From Natrinema amylolyticus_A (GTDB lineage Archaea; Halobacteriota; Halobacteria; Halobacteriales; Natrialbaceae), in the NCBI RefSeq assembly GCF_042678045.1, contig NZ_JBHUDI010000001.1, positions 1 through 64,000 on the forward strand: 64,000 nucleotides of DNA. The letters are read 5' to 3'. The position numbers and the translations under genes were made by a program. Shown here piece after piece: positions 25,454 through 34,503 of this stretch. Under the pieces are notes generated by a model, which was not told the DNA's origin, ran no database searches, and saw only the letters and a program-made list of their open reading frames with translations. The first letter of the stretch is position 1. The number at the start of each line of letters is the position of its first letter.

Positions 25454-26716
25454 TCACTGCACCTCGGCAGTCGTTACTGGAATCTCCCAGACAAGGATCG
25501 CGGCTGAGCCACCGATGAGCGCGATTCCGGCGATGGCCAACGCAAAGAGCGGTGACACGGAATCGGAGATGACGCCACTGCCGAGTTGGAACGGAACGAC
25601 AGCCAGCCCGCTGACCATCGCCATCGCGCTTAGTACGGTGGCCCGGCCGAGCGAGCCGATTCGGTCGTTGACGTACTGGCCAGCGAACGAACGCGTCACA
25701 TCGGAAATCCCTCGAGCGACCAGGAACGTCGGAAGTGCGAGGATGGGGACGAAGTACATCCCGACCAGTGCCGTCCCAACGAGAAACGGCAGTACGAGGA
25801 ACCACGTTCGAACGCCGAGATGGTCCTTGATCGCGCCAGTGAAATAGCTGAGCACTGCTCCGACGAGACTGTACGCTGCGTAGAACCAGCCAAGCAGGGA
25901 TTCGACTTGTGACGGGGAGACACCGAAATCCACAACGACGGTCCGGAATATCGGCTGGAGAAAGACGAATACGAGATACGTGACAGCGGCATAGAGAACG
26001 TAATAGTAGAGAATGAATGCCCTGAGATTCCGTTGGGAGAGGGCGTCCCTGACGATGCCGACGGTCCGACGGAGGCTCAATTCGCCGGTGTCCGTCTGCG
26101 TGTACGCCGCTGGTTCGTCTATGGTCAGTAGAACGACCGCGCCGAGTCCGGTAACAGCGGCCGCGACGAACCACGGGTACGAGAGATCGATACTGCCGAG
26201 ATACCCACCAACGATGGCTGCACCAGCGCCGACCGCCAGCGCGGCAGCTTCGCCCCGCCCGCGGACGGTGGCGAACTCGCTTTCAGAGAGGTCGTCGGTG
26301 AGCGTATCGTAGAGCCACGCGTCCTCGCTCCCCGATCGGAAGTTGTACCCCAGCGACCAGCAGACGTAGAGGGCGGCCAACGCGAGGAACGACCCAGAGA
26401 GGCCGATTCCGAGCAGCGTCACGGCGATCAGTGTGGTCCCGATGAGGAGGCTGTTTCGGCGACCGACGCGGTCGCCGATGTACCCAGTCGGAATCTCGCC
26501 GACCAGTGTTGTCAGGTTGTAGATCGCCTCGAGGACGGCGATCTGGGTGAAGGAGAGTCCCTGGGCAAGAAAGAAGAGGTACATAATCGGCCGATAAAAC
26601 TCGACCGCTTTGGTCGATTTGTAGAGATAGTATTTCAGGACGCTTCGAGGGACGGACTCGCGCCAGCGGGCCGAAGCGAACCGAGCCATTACATCGGGAT
26701 TGGCGAGCGCGTTCAA
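25454..26716 (-). CDS. Major facilitator superfamily transporter
   Basis: 420 aa with 12 predicted membrane helices. MFS motif A is visible between helices 2 and 3 (GEIPTGYIGDRVGRRNSLLIG). The central loop (DEPAAYTQTDTGELSLRRTV) joins the two six-helix halves. Length and pattern fit an MFS exporter or drug/sugar-type permease; the substrate cannot be told from sequence or neighbours. Slightly lower G+C and more AT-ending codons than neighbouring genes hint at a different history. Confidence 0.85.
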   Translation of the reverse strand: MNALANPDVMARFASARWRESVPRSVLKYYLYKSTKAVEFYRPIMYLFFLAQGLSFTQIAVLEAIYNLTTLVGEIPTGYIGDRVGRRNSLLIGTTLIAVTLLGIGLSGSFLALAALYVCWSLGYNFRSGSEDAWLYDTLTDDLSESEFATVRGRGEAAALAVGAGAAIVGGYLGSIDLSYPWFVAAAVTGLGAVVLLTIDEPAAYTQTDTGELSLRRTVGIVRDALSQRNLRAFILYYYVLYAAVTYLVFVFLQPIFRTVVVDFGVSPSQVESLLGWFYAAYSLVGAVLSYFTGAIKDHLGVRTWFLVLPFLVGTALVGMYFVPILALPTFLVARGISDVTRSFAGQYVNDRIGSLGRATVLSAMAMVSGLAVVPFQLGSGVISDSVSPLFALAIAGIALIGGSAAILVWEIPVTTAEVQ

Positions 26717-26890
26717 TTACGTTGCGTTAGTTCGAGACACCGAGATCGTAATACGCTGCTGGCACGGGAACCGAACGCGTCCAGTGGCCCCGTGATCGAC
26801 ATACTTGACGACCGCCGACAGCCCGCCCCGAACCCGTGAGGTGGACCACCGATCGCAGTCCACTTACCGCGGCCGCGCAAACCCACGGCC

Positions 26891-27958
26891 ATGCAGATCA
26901 AAGACCGGGAGCAGGTCGAGGGCGGCCGCGAGCGGATCACCGTCGTCCCAGAGAGCGTCGACGATCTCTGGCACCTGCAGTACGTCTTAGAGCCCGGCGA
27001 CCGCGTCGCAGGCGATACGACCCGGCGGATCCAGCGCAACGACGACCAGATGCGCGATACCGGCGGCGAGCGCGAACACATGTGGGTCGCGATCGCCGTC
27101 GAGGACATCGAGTTCCACAAGTTCGCCAACCGCCTGCGGGTCGGCGGCGAGATCGTCGCCTGCTCACGGGAGGACCAACTGGGCTTTCATCACACGTTGA
27201 ACGTCGAAACGCGCGAGGAGATCTCCATCGAGAAGCGGTTCAAGCCCGATCAGGAAGCTCGTCTCGAGGAGGCCGAGGAAGCGAGCGAAAACCCCGACGT
27301 GGCGATCGCAACCGTCGAGGAGGGGCAGGCCCACGTCCACACGGTCGCCCAGTACGGCACCGAAGAGCGGGCGACGCTTACCGGCCCGACCGGCAAAGGC
27401 GAGTACGCCCGCGAGCGCTCGGAGCTGTTCGCGGAGCTCGGCGAGGTCCTCAAACGCCTCGAGGTCGACGCGATCATCCTCGCCGGTCCCGGTTTTACGA
27501 AACAGGACGCCTACAAGTATCTAGAGGAGAACGAACCCGAAGTCGCCGATCTCATCACGATGGTCGATACGGCGGCGGTCGGCGACCGCGGCGTCCACGA
27601 GGTCCTGAAACGCGGGGCCGTCGCCGACGTCCAGGAAGAGACCCGCATCGAGAGCGAGGCCGAGTACATCGACGAACTCACTCGGCGCATGGCAGAGGGC
27701 GCGAAGGCGGCCTACGGCCCCGAGCAAGTCGAGAAAGCCGCCGAGTTCGGCGCGATCGACCGCCTGCTCGTCCTCGATGACCGGCTCCGGAAAGAGCGTG
27801 GCCCCGAGGGCGAGTGGGATGTCGACATCGACGAGATCGTCCGGACGACCGAACAGAAAGGCGGCGAGGTAACGGTCTTCTCGAGCGAGTTCCCACCCGG
27901 CCAGCAACTCGCCAACCTCGGTGGCATCGCGGCGCTATTGCGATACCGCCTCGAGTGA
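26891..27958 (+). CDS. pelA: Pelota homologue (aPelota), mRNA surveillance and ribosome rescue
   Basis: 355 aa. Lsm-like N-terminal domain (MQIKDREQ ... FHKFANRLRVGGEIV), central eRF1 domain 2-like region (DVAIATVEEGQAHVHTVAQYG) and eRF1 domain 3-like C terminus (GGEVTVFSSEFPPGQQLANLGGIAALLRYRL). It lacks the GGQ motif of release factors, as expected. With aEF1A and ABCE1 it dissociates stalled archaeal ribosomes. CACTTACCG about 26 nt upstream may be the TATA region. RqcH, acting downstream of splitting, is encoded 4 kb upstream on the same strand. Confidence 0.94.
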   Translation: MQIKDREQVEGGRERITVVPESVDDLWHLQYVLEPGDRVAGDTTRRIQRNDDQMRDTGGEREHMWVAIAVEDIEFHKFANRLRVGGEIVACSREDQLGFHHTLNVETREEISIEKRFKPDQEARLEEAEEASENPDVAIATVEEGQAHVHTVAQYGTEERATLTGPTGKGEYARERSELFAELGEVLKRLEVDAIILAGPGFTKQDAYKYLEENEPEVADLITMVDTAAVGDRGVHEVLKRGAVADVQEETRIESEAEYIDELTRRMAEGAKAAYGPEQVEKAAEFGAIDRLLVLDDRLRKERGPEGEWDVDIDEIVRTTEQKGGEVTVFSSEFPPGQQLANLGGIAALLRYRLE

Positions 27959-27960
27959 GG

Positions 27961-28036
27961 CGGGCTGCTGTCCCGAGTGATCGGTGCACCCGGAGTACGG
28001 TCGCGGGTGCGCCAGCACTGCCGGACAGCGGCCCGT
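27961..28036. repeat. Palindromic intergenic repeat, copy B (convergent gene end)
   Basis: GGGCTGCTGTCCCG at the left and CGGACAGCGGCCCGTATG at the right are imperfect inverted arms, with inner GGTGCACCCG and CGGGTGCGCC arms. It lies in the spacer between pelA (plus) and the TrmB gene (minus). Same family as 9835-9915 and 54523-54604 but more diverged. Confidence 0.6.
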
Positions 28037-28051
28037 ATGCGTACCGGCCGG

Positions 28052-28813
28052 TCACTCTCGATCGGGCGGCATCTCGGAGCCCGTCTCGATCAACTGGATC
28101 AAGACCGAAGCAAACAGCGAGTCGGCGCTCCAGACGGCAGTCTCGCTGCCGTCCGCGTCGACGACCGAGAGCAGAACGCCGTCATCGTCGGTCAGGACCA
28201 TCCGCCCGGAGCGGTCGTCGCCCTGCCGGGACACCGGCGGCGAGCGAACGGTGACGCCCTCGAGTCGCTCGAGTCGGTTGCGAACCGCCGATGTGGCGCT
28301 GACGCCGACGACGTCGACGCCGGCGGCAGCGCGTTCCTCAAGGATCGCAGCGATGGCGTCGGTAAGCAGCGCCGGCAGTCGGGCCGCGAAGACAAGACGC
28401 TCCTCGGCGTCGGCGATGCGGTCGACGACGCGGTCGTCGATGCGGTCGCGCCCGCGAACGGTCCAGATGTCTTCCAGTTCTTCCTCGCCGGCGGGCTGTC
28501 GGCGGATGTCCTCGACATACTCGAAGGCCCGATCCTGCTCGTTCTCGAAGCGCTCGCGCAGGATCTGGCGGGCCTCGTCGATGTCGACCGGCCGGTAGCG
28601 GATGGGGTTCGACTGCTGGACCTCGAGCAGACCTCGCTCCTCGAGGCGCTCGGCGACGCCGTACACCTGCGATCGTGGGACGTCGACGACCTCGGAGACG
28701 TCCCGGGCAGTACCCGAGCCGATGCGGTGGAGTCCGATGAACACCTTCGCCTCGTAGGTCGTGAGCCCGAGCCGTTCGAAGGCCGCGAGGGCCTCGCCCT
28801 CGTCGTCGGTCAT
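28052..28813 (-). CDS. TrmB-family transcriptional regulator
   Basis: 253 aa. N-terminal TrmB winged helix (FERLGLTTYEAKVFIGLHRIGSGTARDVSEVVDVPRSQVY, about 10-55), a helical linker, then a C-terminal PLD-like regulatory region (WTVRGRDRIDDRVVDRIADAEERLVF). It is translationally coupled (ATGA, 28810-28813) to the upstream RND exporter, so it most likely controls that exporter in response to a lipid, drug or sugar-like ligand. The ligand is unknown. Confidence 0.87.
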   Translation of the reverse strand: MTDDEGEALAAFERLGLTTYEAKVFIGLHRIGSGTARDVSEVVDVPRSQVYGVAERLEERGLLEVQQSNPIRYRPVDIDEARQILRERFENEQDRAFEYVEDIRRQPAGEEELEDIWTVRGRDRIDDRVVDRIADAEERLVFAARLPALLTDAIAAILEERAAAGVDVVGVSATSAVRNRLERLEGVTVRSPPVSRQGDDRSGRMVLTDDDGVLLSVVDADGSETAVWSADSLFASVLIQLIETGSEMPPDRE

Positions 28814-31800
28814 CGATCGTCACCGGCGTCGTCGGGACGGCCGCCGTCGCTGGCGGGTTGCGTGCTCGCGGCCGCGGGTGACCCGAGGGGGACGTCGGGA
28901 CCGAAGTACCGCGTCCAGAGCACGAGCAGGGTCGGCAGGACGAGCACGCTCGCGAGGAAGGCGTAGATGATCGTCAGCGCGGTGATGATCCCGAACTGCT
29001 CGAGCACGGGGAGGATGGCAAAGGCGAGGACGCCGAACCCGCCGACAGTGGTCGCCGCGCTGCCCAGCAAGGCACCGCCGGTGCCCGTCACGGTGGTGTG
29101 CATGGCGTCCCAGACCGAGCCCTGCCGCTCGAGTTCGAGCGTGTACCGTGCGCTCACGTGGATGCTGTAGGCGACTCCGAGCCCGATCGTGAGGCTGGTG
29201 ATCATCCCAGTCAGGACGTTGAAGGGCATCCCGATCAGGTACATCGTTCCGAGGATCCAGCTGACCGCGAGTGCGACCGGGAGCAGAGTCACAGCGCCAA
29301 GGGTTGCGCTGTTGCCGGTCAGCCAGTAGGCGACCGTCAGGAAGACGAATACGGCCACGAGCGTGATCAGCAGGCTCTCGAGGACCGTGTTCAGCAGGTC
29401 CTGCTCGACGACGTGGTTGACGACCGGGTCGCCGGTCGCGGTCACGGACCAGCGGTCGTCGCCGTCGGCGAAGTCCGCAGCGACGTCGCGCATCTCGTCG
29501 GTCGTCTCGCCGGTCGAGGCGTCGCCCTGGATCGAGATGACGAGTCGGAGGGCCTCGTACTCGCCGTCGGCGCGGTAGAGAACGTCGCCCGCGGCTTCGG
29601 CATCGGCCTCGTAGAACTCGTCGTACAGCGCCTCGAGGTCCTCGTCGGGGACACCGTCCCCGTCGGTGTCGGCCGCCTGGAACGACTCGTTGAACGACTC
29701 GTTTTCGGCCGCGACGTCTTCCATGGCCGACAGCGGACTGCGGACGTCGGCCTCGCCGTTTGCGAGCACGTACACCACGTCGCGATCCGCGGCGTCGTCC
29801 TGGGTCGCTGCCACGCGCTCGAGCGTCTCGTCGTCGGTCACGTCACCCTTGACGAGGAGCTGTGCCTGCGTGTCCTGGCGCTGGAAGTTCTCGTTGACGT
29901 ACTCGAGGTCGTCTTTCGCGCTGTACTCGCCAGGCTGGAACGGCTCGGGCAGGTTCTGCGTCCAGGCGGGTGGGCTGTCGGCGAGGAAGTCCTCCTGGTC
30001 GAAGCTGGTGTCGACCTGGGTCGCGCCGTAGACGCCGCCCGCAGTCACGACGAGGACGACGAGCAGGAGTGCTACCGGCGCCTTCCGGGCGACGACTGCG
30101 CCCGCCGAGAGCACGTCGGCGAGGCGGCCGCCACCGGTGCCGAACGCCCGCTTGTGTCGGTCGATTCCACGTTCCTCGAGCCGGGTGTCGAGTTCGACCT
30201 TCGCTGCGGGGATCCACGCGCCGAAGACGATCATCGCAGCGAGGATGCCGAACGCGCTGACGATCCCGAACTCGCGGATCGGACCGATCGGGCTGACGAG
30301 GTTCGAGAGGAAGCCGATGACGGTCGTCGCAGTCACCCAGACAAGCGCGACACCGACACCCGCGAGGGCGACGGTCATCGAGCCCCGCACGTCGGTAGGT
30401 TCGGCTGCCTGTCGTGAAACGTTCCCACCTCCCGTCTCCGAGGTGCGTTGCTCCCGATGGCGCATGAAGACGTGGATCGCGTAGTCGATCGAAAGCCCGA
30501 TCAAGAGCACGGGGATGGCGACGAACATCTGGTTGAACGCGATATCGGCCCAGCCCATGAACCCGAACGTCCAGAGTAAGACCGCGGCGATCCCGACGAC
30601 ACCGAGGACGATATCGAGCGGATCGCGGTAGGCGATCAACAGCGCGACGACGACGAACAGCAGGGCGAGCGGCGAGACGATCGCCAAACTGTCGCTCATC
30701 GAGCGGTCGATCTCGTCGGTAATAATGCCCGAGCCGAAGACGATCAGTTCATCCTCGTAATCCTGTGCGAGCTCGCGGATCTCGAGTTGACTGTCGCTCG
30801 TTCTCTCGTCGACCGATCCTGGGCCCTGGAACTCGCCGCTCGCGGTCGACTGGATCACGAACAGCATCCGGGCGTCCGCTTCGGTCGAGCCCGGCTCGTA
30901 GGACGTCGGCATCAGGCGCAACGCCATGTCGCCGCCACGGTCGCCGTCTTCCGAGAGGACGCTCGTGAGCGTCTCCTCGTACTCCGACTCGTTCAGCGAC
31001 TCGAGGGCGTCGATCTGTTCGTCCAGCGGTGGCTGGTCGGCTTCCTCGAGTTCTTCGCGATCTTCCTCGAGTTCCTCGAAATCTTCCTCGAGTTGTTCGC
31101 TATCTTCCTCGAGCTCCTCGAAGTCGGCCTCGAGTTGTTCGCTGTCTTCCTCAAGCTGAGCGAACTCCGCTTCGAGGACGCCCCGCGTGCCCTGAACGTA
31201 GACGTCCTCGAGCTGGTCCTCGAGTTCGCTCGATTGCTGCTCGTATTCTTCCTCGGTGCGTTCCCCGGCCTCGTAGGCACGTTCGAGGTCGACGAGGGAC
31301 GACTGGATCTCCCGTGCGTTCGTCATGGCCGCGGCGAACTGCGACGACTGCTCCTCGTCGAGGTCGGCCGTCGCCTCCGCGTAGACGCGGTCGAACTCGG
31401 CCTCAAGTTCGCTCGATTGCTGCTCGTACTCTTCGTCGGAGATTTCGCCGGCCTCGTAGGAGGCGTTCAGCTCCGCGTATTCCGTCTCGAGCGCGACGGT
31501 CTCGTTCAGCGCCGCCTCGAGCTCGTCGGTGGTCTCGTTGAGTTCGGCCCCGCGCTGCTCGAGTTCCTCGGCGGTCTCGTTGAGTTCGGCGCTCCGGTTC
31601 TCGAGTTCGGCGCTGCGAGCCTCGAGTTCGGCCCCGCGCTCGGCGAGTTCTTCCGCTTGCTCTTCGCGGATCGCGGTCGTCGCCACGATGTTCTCGACGC
31701 CGACGATCGGGTCGTCATCGACCAGAGTGGCGTTTATCGACTCGTCGGTGCGCAGCTCCTGCTGGAAGGCGAGCGAGGAGCGCATCGACTCCTTCGAGAG

Positions 31801-32052
31801 GACGTCGTCACCCCTGACGATCACTTGGACCGTCGTCGTGTTCTCCCGATCCTCGGTCGTGAAGTTCTCCTCCGCGTACTCGAGGGCCTCCCCTTCGGGA
31901 GAGTCACTCTCGTACTGGTCCAGCGACGACTCGTCGTCGACCATCGGCGCGCCCGCGCCGACGACGGCGGTCACGAGCAGGAGTACAACGAGAACGATCT
32001 GCGAGTGTGTCGTGATTACGTCGGCGATCCGGTCGGCACGACTCACGGCCAT
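28810..32052 (-). CDS. RND/MMPL-superfamily exporter with a coiled-coil extracellular insert
   Basis: 1080 aa. TM1 near residues 18-33, a very large first extracellular loop, then five helices with the MMPL/sterol-sensing-like motif (LLIGLSIDYAIHVFMRHRE, about 525-545), a duplicated second half with TITSLTIGLGVAYSIHVSARY and a final helix bundle. The loop (about 128-340) is almost pure Glu-rich coiled coil with internal repeats, including a 14-residue unit EEDSEQLEADFEEL. Family members export lipids or hydrophobic compounds using the proton gradient. First gene of a two-gene operon with trmB. Confidence 0.88.
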   Translation of the reverse strand: MAVSRADRIADVITTHSQIVLVVLLLVTAVVGAGAPMVDDESSLDQYESDSPEGEALEYAEENFTTEDRENTTTVQVIVRGDDVLSKESMRSSLAFQQELRTDESINATLVDDDPIVGVENIVATTAIREEQAEELAERGAELEARSAELENRSAELNETAEELEQRGAELNETTDELEAALNETVALETEYAELNASYEAGEISDEEYEQQSSELEAEFDRVYAEATADLDEEQSSQFAAAMTNAREIQSSLVDLERAYEAGERTEEEYEQQSSELEDQLEDVYVQGTRGVLEAEFAQLEEDSEQLEADFEELEEDSEQLEEDFEELEEDREELEEADQPPLDEQIDALESLNESEYEETLTSVLSEDGDRGGDMALRLMPTSYEPGSTEADARMLFVIQSTASGEFQGPGSVDERTSDSQLEIRELAQDYEDELIVFGSGIITDEIDRSMSDSLAIVSPLALLFVVVALLIAYRDPLDIVLGVVGIAAVLLWTFGFMGWADIAFNQMFVAIPVLLIGLSIDYAIHVFMRHREQRTSETGGGNVSRQAAEPTDVRGSMTVALAGVGVALVWVTATTVIGFLSNLVSPIGPIREFGIVSAFGILAAMIVFGAWIPAAKVELDTRLEERGIDRHKRAFGTGGGRLADVLSAGAVVARKAPVALLLVVLVVTAGGVYGATQVDTSFDQEDFLADSPPAWTQNLPEPFQPGEYSAKDDLEYVNENFQRQDTQAQLLVKGDVTDDETLERVAATQDDAADRDVVYVLANGEADVRSPLSAMEDVAAENESFNESFQAADTDGDGVPDEDLEALYDEFYEADAEAAGDVLYRADGEYEALRLVISIQGDASTGETTDEMRDVAADFADGDDRWSVTATGDPVVNHVVEQDLLNTVLESLLITLVAVFVFLTVAYWLTGNSATLGAVTLLPVALAVSWILGTMYLIGMPFNVLTGMITSLTIGLGVAYSIHVSARYTLELERQGSVWDAMHTTVTGTGGALLGSAATTVGGFGVLAFAILPVLEQFGIITALTIIYAFLASVLVLPTLLVLWTRYFGPDVPLGSPAAASTQPASDGGRPDDAGDDR

Positions 32053-32343
32053 CCACCCCGCGGAACGGTCGGCTCGGCTCTCGTCCTCATCTGTTGTGAC
32101 TATCCTACTAACGGAGCCGGCATACAGCTGTTGTTATCTTCATACTAACACTTGCGAATCGGAACGCAACGGCCGCGAGCGACGATCCCGAAACGACCGC
32201 TGTCACGTCGTTTCCGATCGAACGGTCAGTGAAGGCGTGTTATTCACGTGCTACCTGTCGGTGGCCACCGATGAAACGGTTTGCTTCGTAACGTTTCCGT
32301 GACAGTCTCGAGTGCCGATCACTCGTATCGAGCGACGGCTCGA
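32053..32343 (-). promoter_or_regulatory. Promoter region of the RND-trmB operon
   Basis: About 290 bp without a gene between the RND start and the end of the RNase Z-like gene. Two direct copies of CNTACTAAC (CCTACTAAC 32104-32112 and CATACTAAC 32141-32149), 37 bp apart, lie in an AT-richer stretch and could be regulator sites. I see no other structure. Confidence 0.3.
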
Positions 32344-33078
32344 CTACTCGACCGAGACCGTCTGGAGGTCCTCGGCGAACCGGACGTCGCCGTCGTAGTG
32401 AGCAGTGATCGATTCGAGCATCTCGTCGTGGCGGCCCTCGGTATGCGGATAGAGGTGGGTCAGGTAAACCCGGCCGAGCTCCCGGCCGGCGAGCTCTCGG
32501 CCGAGTGCGTCGGGCGTCGGGTGGTTCGAGACGTCGACGTCGTCGGGGAACGAACAATCGTGGGCGAAAATAGCCGATCCCTCCGCGAAGTTCGCCAGCC
32601 CGGCGAAGGCCTCGCTGTCGCCGCTGAACGTGAAAAGATCGCCAAAGCGGTAGGCCAGACACGGCACCGAGTGGCGCGTCTCGTAGGCCGAGACATCGAA
32701 GCCAGCGACGGTGAATTCGCCGGGAACGACCTCTCGAACCTGCACCTCGAGTTTGTCCTGCATGTACTCGTAGACATCGAGGAGGTCGTCGACCAGCGCC
32801 TTGGTGCCCTGCGGGCCGACGATCTCGAGGTGGTCCTCGCCGGCGAGCCAGCGGGCTTTCATCAGCGGCAGCAGGTCGGCGACGTGATCGAGGTGGTGAT
32901 GGGTCAGGAGGACCGTCGAGACGTTCTCGTAGCCGACTCCGGACTGCTGGAGTCGCTGAAGCACCCCAGCACCGCAGTCGATCAACAGCGTGCGGCCGTC
33001 CTCCTGGACGAGAATGCCCGTCTGAAAGCGTTCGCCCGTGGGCATGGCACTGCCCGTTCCGAGAAAGGTGATACGCAT
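32344..33078 (-). CDS. RNase Z-like MBL-fold hydrolase
   Basis: 244 aa from MRITFLGTGSAMP (ATG 33078); the much longer open frame upstream has no family similarity. Motifs: FLGTGSAMPTGERFQT at the N terminus, LLTHHHLDHVADL (the ElaC/RNase Z zinc motif), FSGDS, and YLTHLYPH near the C terminus. The family includes tRNA 3' endonucleases and other hydrolases; its length (shorter than tRNase Z, no exosite arm evident) favours a general RNase Z-like hydrolase over the tRNA-processing enzyme. The next gene is divergent, 163 bp away. Confidence 0.85.
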   Translation of the reverse strand: MRITFLGTGSAMPTGERFQTGILVQEDGRTLLIDCGAGVLQRLQQSGVGYENVSTVLLTHHHLDHVADLLPLMKARWLAGEDHLEIVGPQGTKALVDDLLDVYEYMQDKLEVQVREVVPGEFTVAGFDVSAYETRHSVPCLAYRFGDLFTFSGDSEAFAGLANFAEGSAIFAHDCSFPDDVDVSNHPTPDALGRELAGRELGRVYLTHLYPHTEGRHDEMLESITAHYDGDVRFAEDLQTVSVE

Positions 33079-33241
33079 AGGCGGGTGTGGAACCCCTGGC
33101 CCGATAAGGGTACCTCTCGAGGACGTCTTCGGCCCCACCGGGAGAGATCGCAGTCGAGCCGACCGACTACTGTCCCGGGATCGGACCTCGCTTTCGGCGG
33201 ATTTATCGCTGTGTCGCGCCGATCGGCGCGTACAACTGAAT

Positions 33242-34036
33242 ATGACAGTCGTTCTCGCCGGCGTCGGTGCCGACAGCACGAACGTCGGTGCGCTCGCACC
33301 GCTGTACGACGACGGCCGGTTCGAGTACGTCCCGATTCCGGAGAAAACCCGCGAGACGACTGAATCGGAGACGCTCGGCTCGTGGGAGTTGCGGGCGGGC
33401 GACAGCGTCGCCGCCGATCTGACGACCCGGATTACACCCCAGCCGGTCGGCGACGGGGCCGAAACGGTTAGCGGAGACGAACTCGAGTCGTGGCCGCTCC
33501 ACCACGATCCCAACTTCGAGGCACTGACCTACGGCGAACACCGGACCAGCGGCTACGTCTCGCGGCTCCGCGCGCTCGAGCCCGGCGACGTCGTCGGCTT
33601 CTACGCCGGCTTGCGTCGGCCGGACGGGGACCGTGCCCACCGCTACCTGATCGGCTATTTTACCGTCGCCGACGTGGCCGTCGTGACGCCGGATATGCCC
33701 CGGGCTGAGCGCGAAGCGATCCTTGACGCCCATCCGGACAACGCCCACGCCAAGCGCGCTCGAGGGGGCGACCTCTACCTCGAAAAACCGGTCGTCATCG
33801 TCGACGGCCGCGAGCCCGGCGGGCTCTTCGAGCGCGACCCGATCCGCATCAGCGACTACTACGTCGCCGAGGGCAACGAGCGCGCCCAGTACTATTTGCG
33901 CGACGAGATCGCGTCGGCGTGGAACGTCCAGGCCGGTGGATCGAACATGATGTTCAAGCCGGCCTACCGCTGTGGGCTTTCGGGGTCCGCGTTTCGGGAC
34001 CTTGTCGGGGTTCCGGGCGATCGAGCGGTCGAGTAG
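33242..34036 (+). CDS. Nmad3-like protein (putative nucleotide modification associated domain)
   Basis: 264 aa from MTVVLAGVGADSTNVG (ATG 33242). The opening, with ALAPLYDDGRFEYVPIPE (residues about 17-34), followed by a long mixed alpha/beta body (GDVVGFYAGLRR; YLIGYFTVADVAVV; YYVAEGNERAQYYLRDEI), resembles proteins annotated as nucleotide modification associated domain 3. Comparative work linked that family to base-modification loci of phages and bacteria, but its biochemistry is not established. Here it is a solitary gene. Moderate confidence in the family, low in function. Confidence 0.6.
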   Translation: MTVVLAGVGADSTNVGALAPLYDDGRFEYVPIPEKTRETTESETLGSWELRAGDSVAADLTTRITPQPVGDGAETVSGDELESWPLHHDPNFEALTYGEHRTSGYVSRLRALEPGDVVGFYAGLRRPDGDRAHRYLIGYFTVADVAVVTPDMPRAEREAILDAHPDNAHAKRARGGDLYLEKPVVIVDGREPGGLFERDPIRISDYYVAEGNERAQYYLRDEIASAWNVQAGGSNMMFKPAYRCGLSGSAFRDLVGVPGDRAVE

Positions 34037-34043
34037 TCGGTCG

Positions 34044-34376
34044 TCACGCGCGGTGTTCGAGTGGCTCGAAAAACGGCTCGAGGTCGTCGAAGTTCTCGCC
34101 GAGTGTGACCACCGCGTCGTGGTGCCGGTAGTCGACGACGTCGTGTGTGTCGAGTCGTGGAAGGTGTTTGTGGACCAGTGCGATCGTGATCGCTCGTCGC
34201 GTGTCGGGGTCGTCCGCCTCACAGTCGCGCTTCGACGAGGCGAGTCGACGGCCCAGTTCTTCCGGTGTCGTCCGTTCGACCGCGCGAAGAACCGCTAACG
34301 CGTCCCTACGTGTCGTGTTCGCGAGGAGCTCGTGGATCGTTTCCATCTCGAGGGTATTCGACTGGGATCGGGACAC
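34044..34376 (-). CDS. Small winged-helix protein (DUF7344-like)
   Basis: 110 aa. METIHELLANTTRRDALAVLRAVERTTPEELGRRLAS looks like the ArsR-like winged helix common in haloarchaea; the second half (ALVHKHLPRLDTHDVVDYRHHDAVVTLG) matches the beta-wing of the family. Probably a DNA-binding regulator with unknown target. It converges on the Nmad3-like gene with a 7-bp gap. Confidence 0.7.
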   Translation of the reverse strand: MSRSQSNTLEMETIHELLANTTRRDALAVLRAVERTTPEELGRRLASSKRDCEADDPDTRRAITIALVHKHLPRLDTHDVVDYRHHDAVVTLGENFDDLEPFFEPLEHRA

Positions 34377-34503
34377 AGTGAAGGACCCGGCACGAACGAT
34401 TACACCAATGTTCCCTTACTAGTTGGGTACTTCCCGCCGGTCCGCTGCCAGCGTCACGCCGGTTCCGCATCGATCGGTTTCATGTAACGATCTCTCCAAG
34501 AGT

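Noticed and set aside
30787..32148. 453-aa plus-strand frame rich in Leu/Phe/Val repeats
   Set aside because: Antisense of the Glu-rich coiled coil of the RND protein (GAG/CTC complement), not a real membrane protein.
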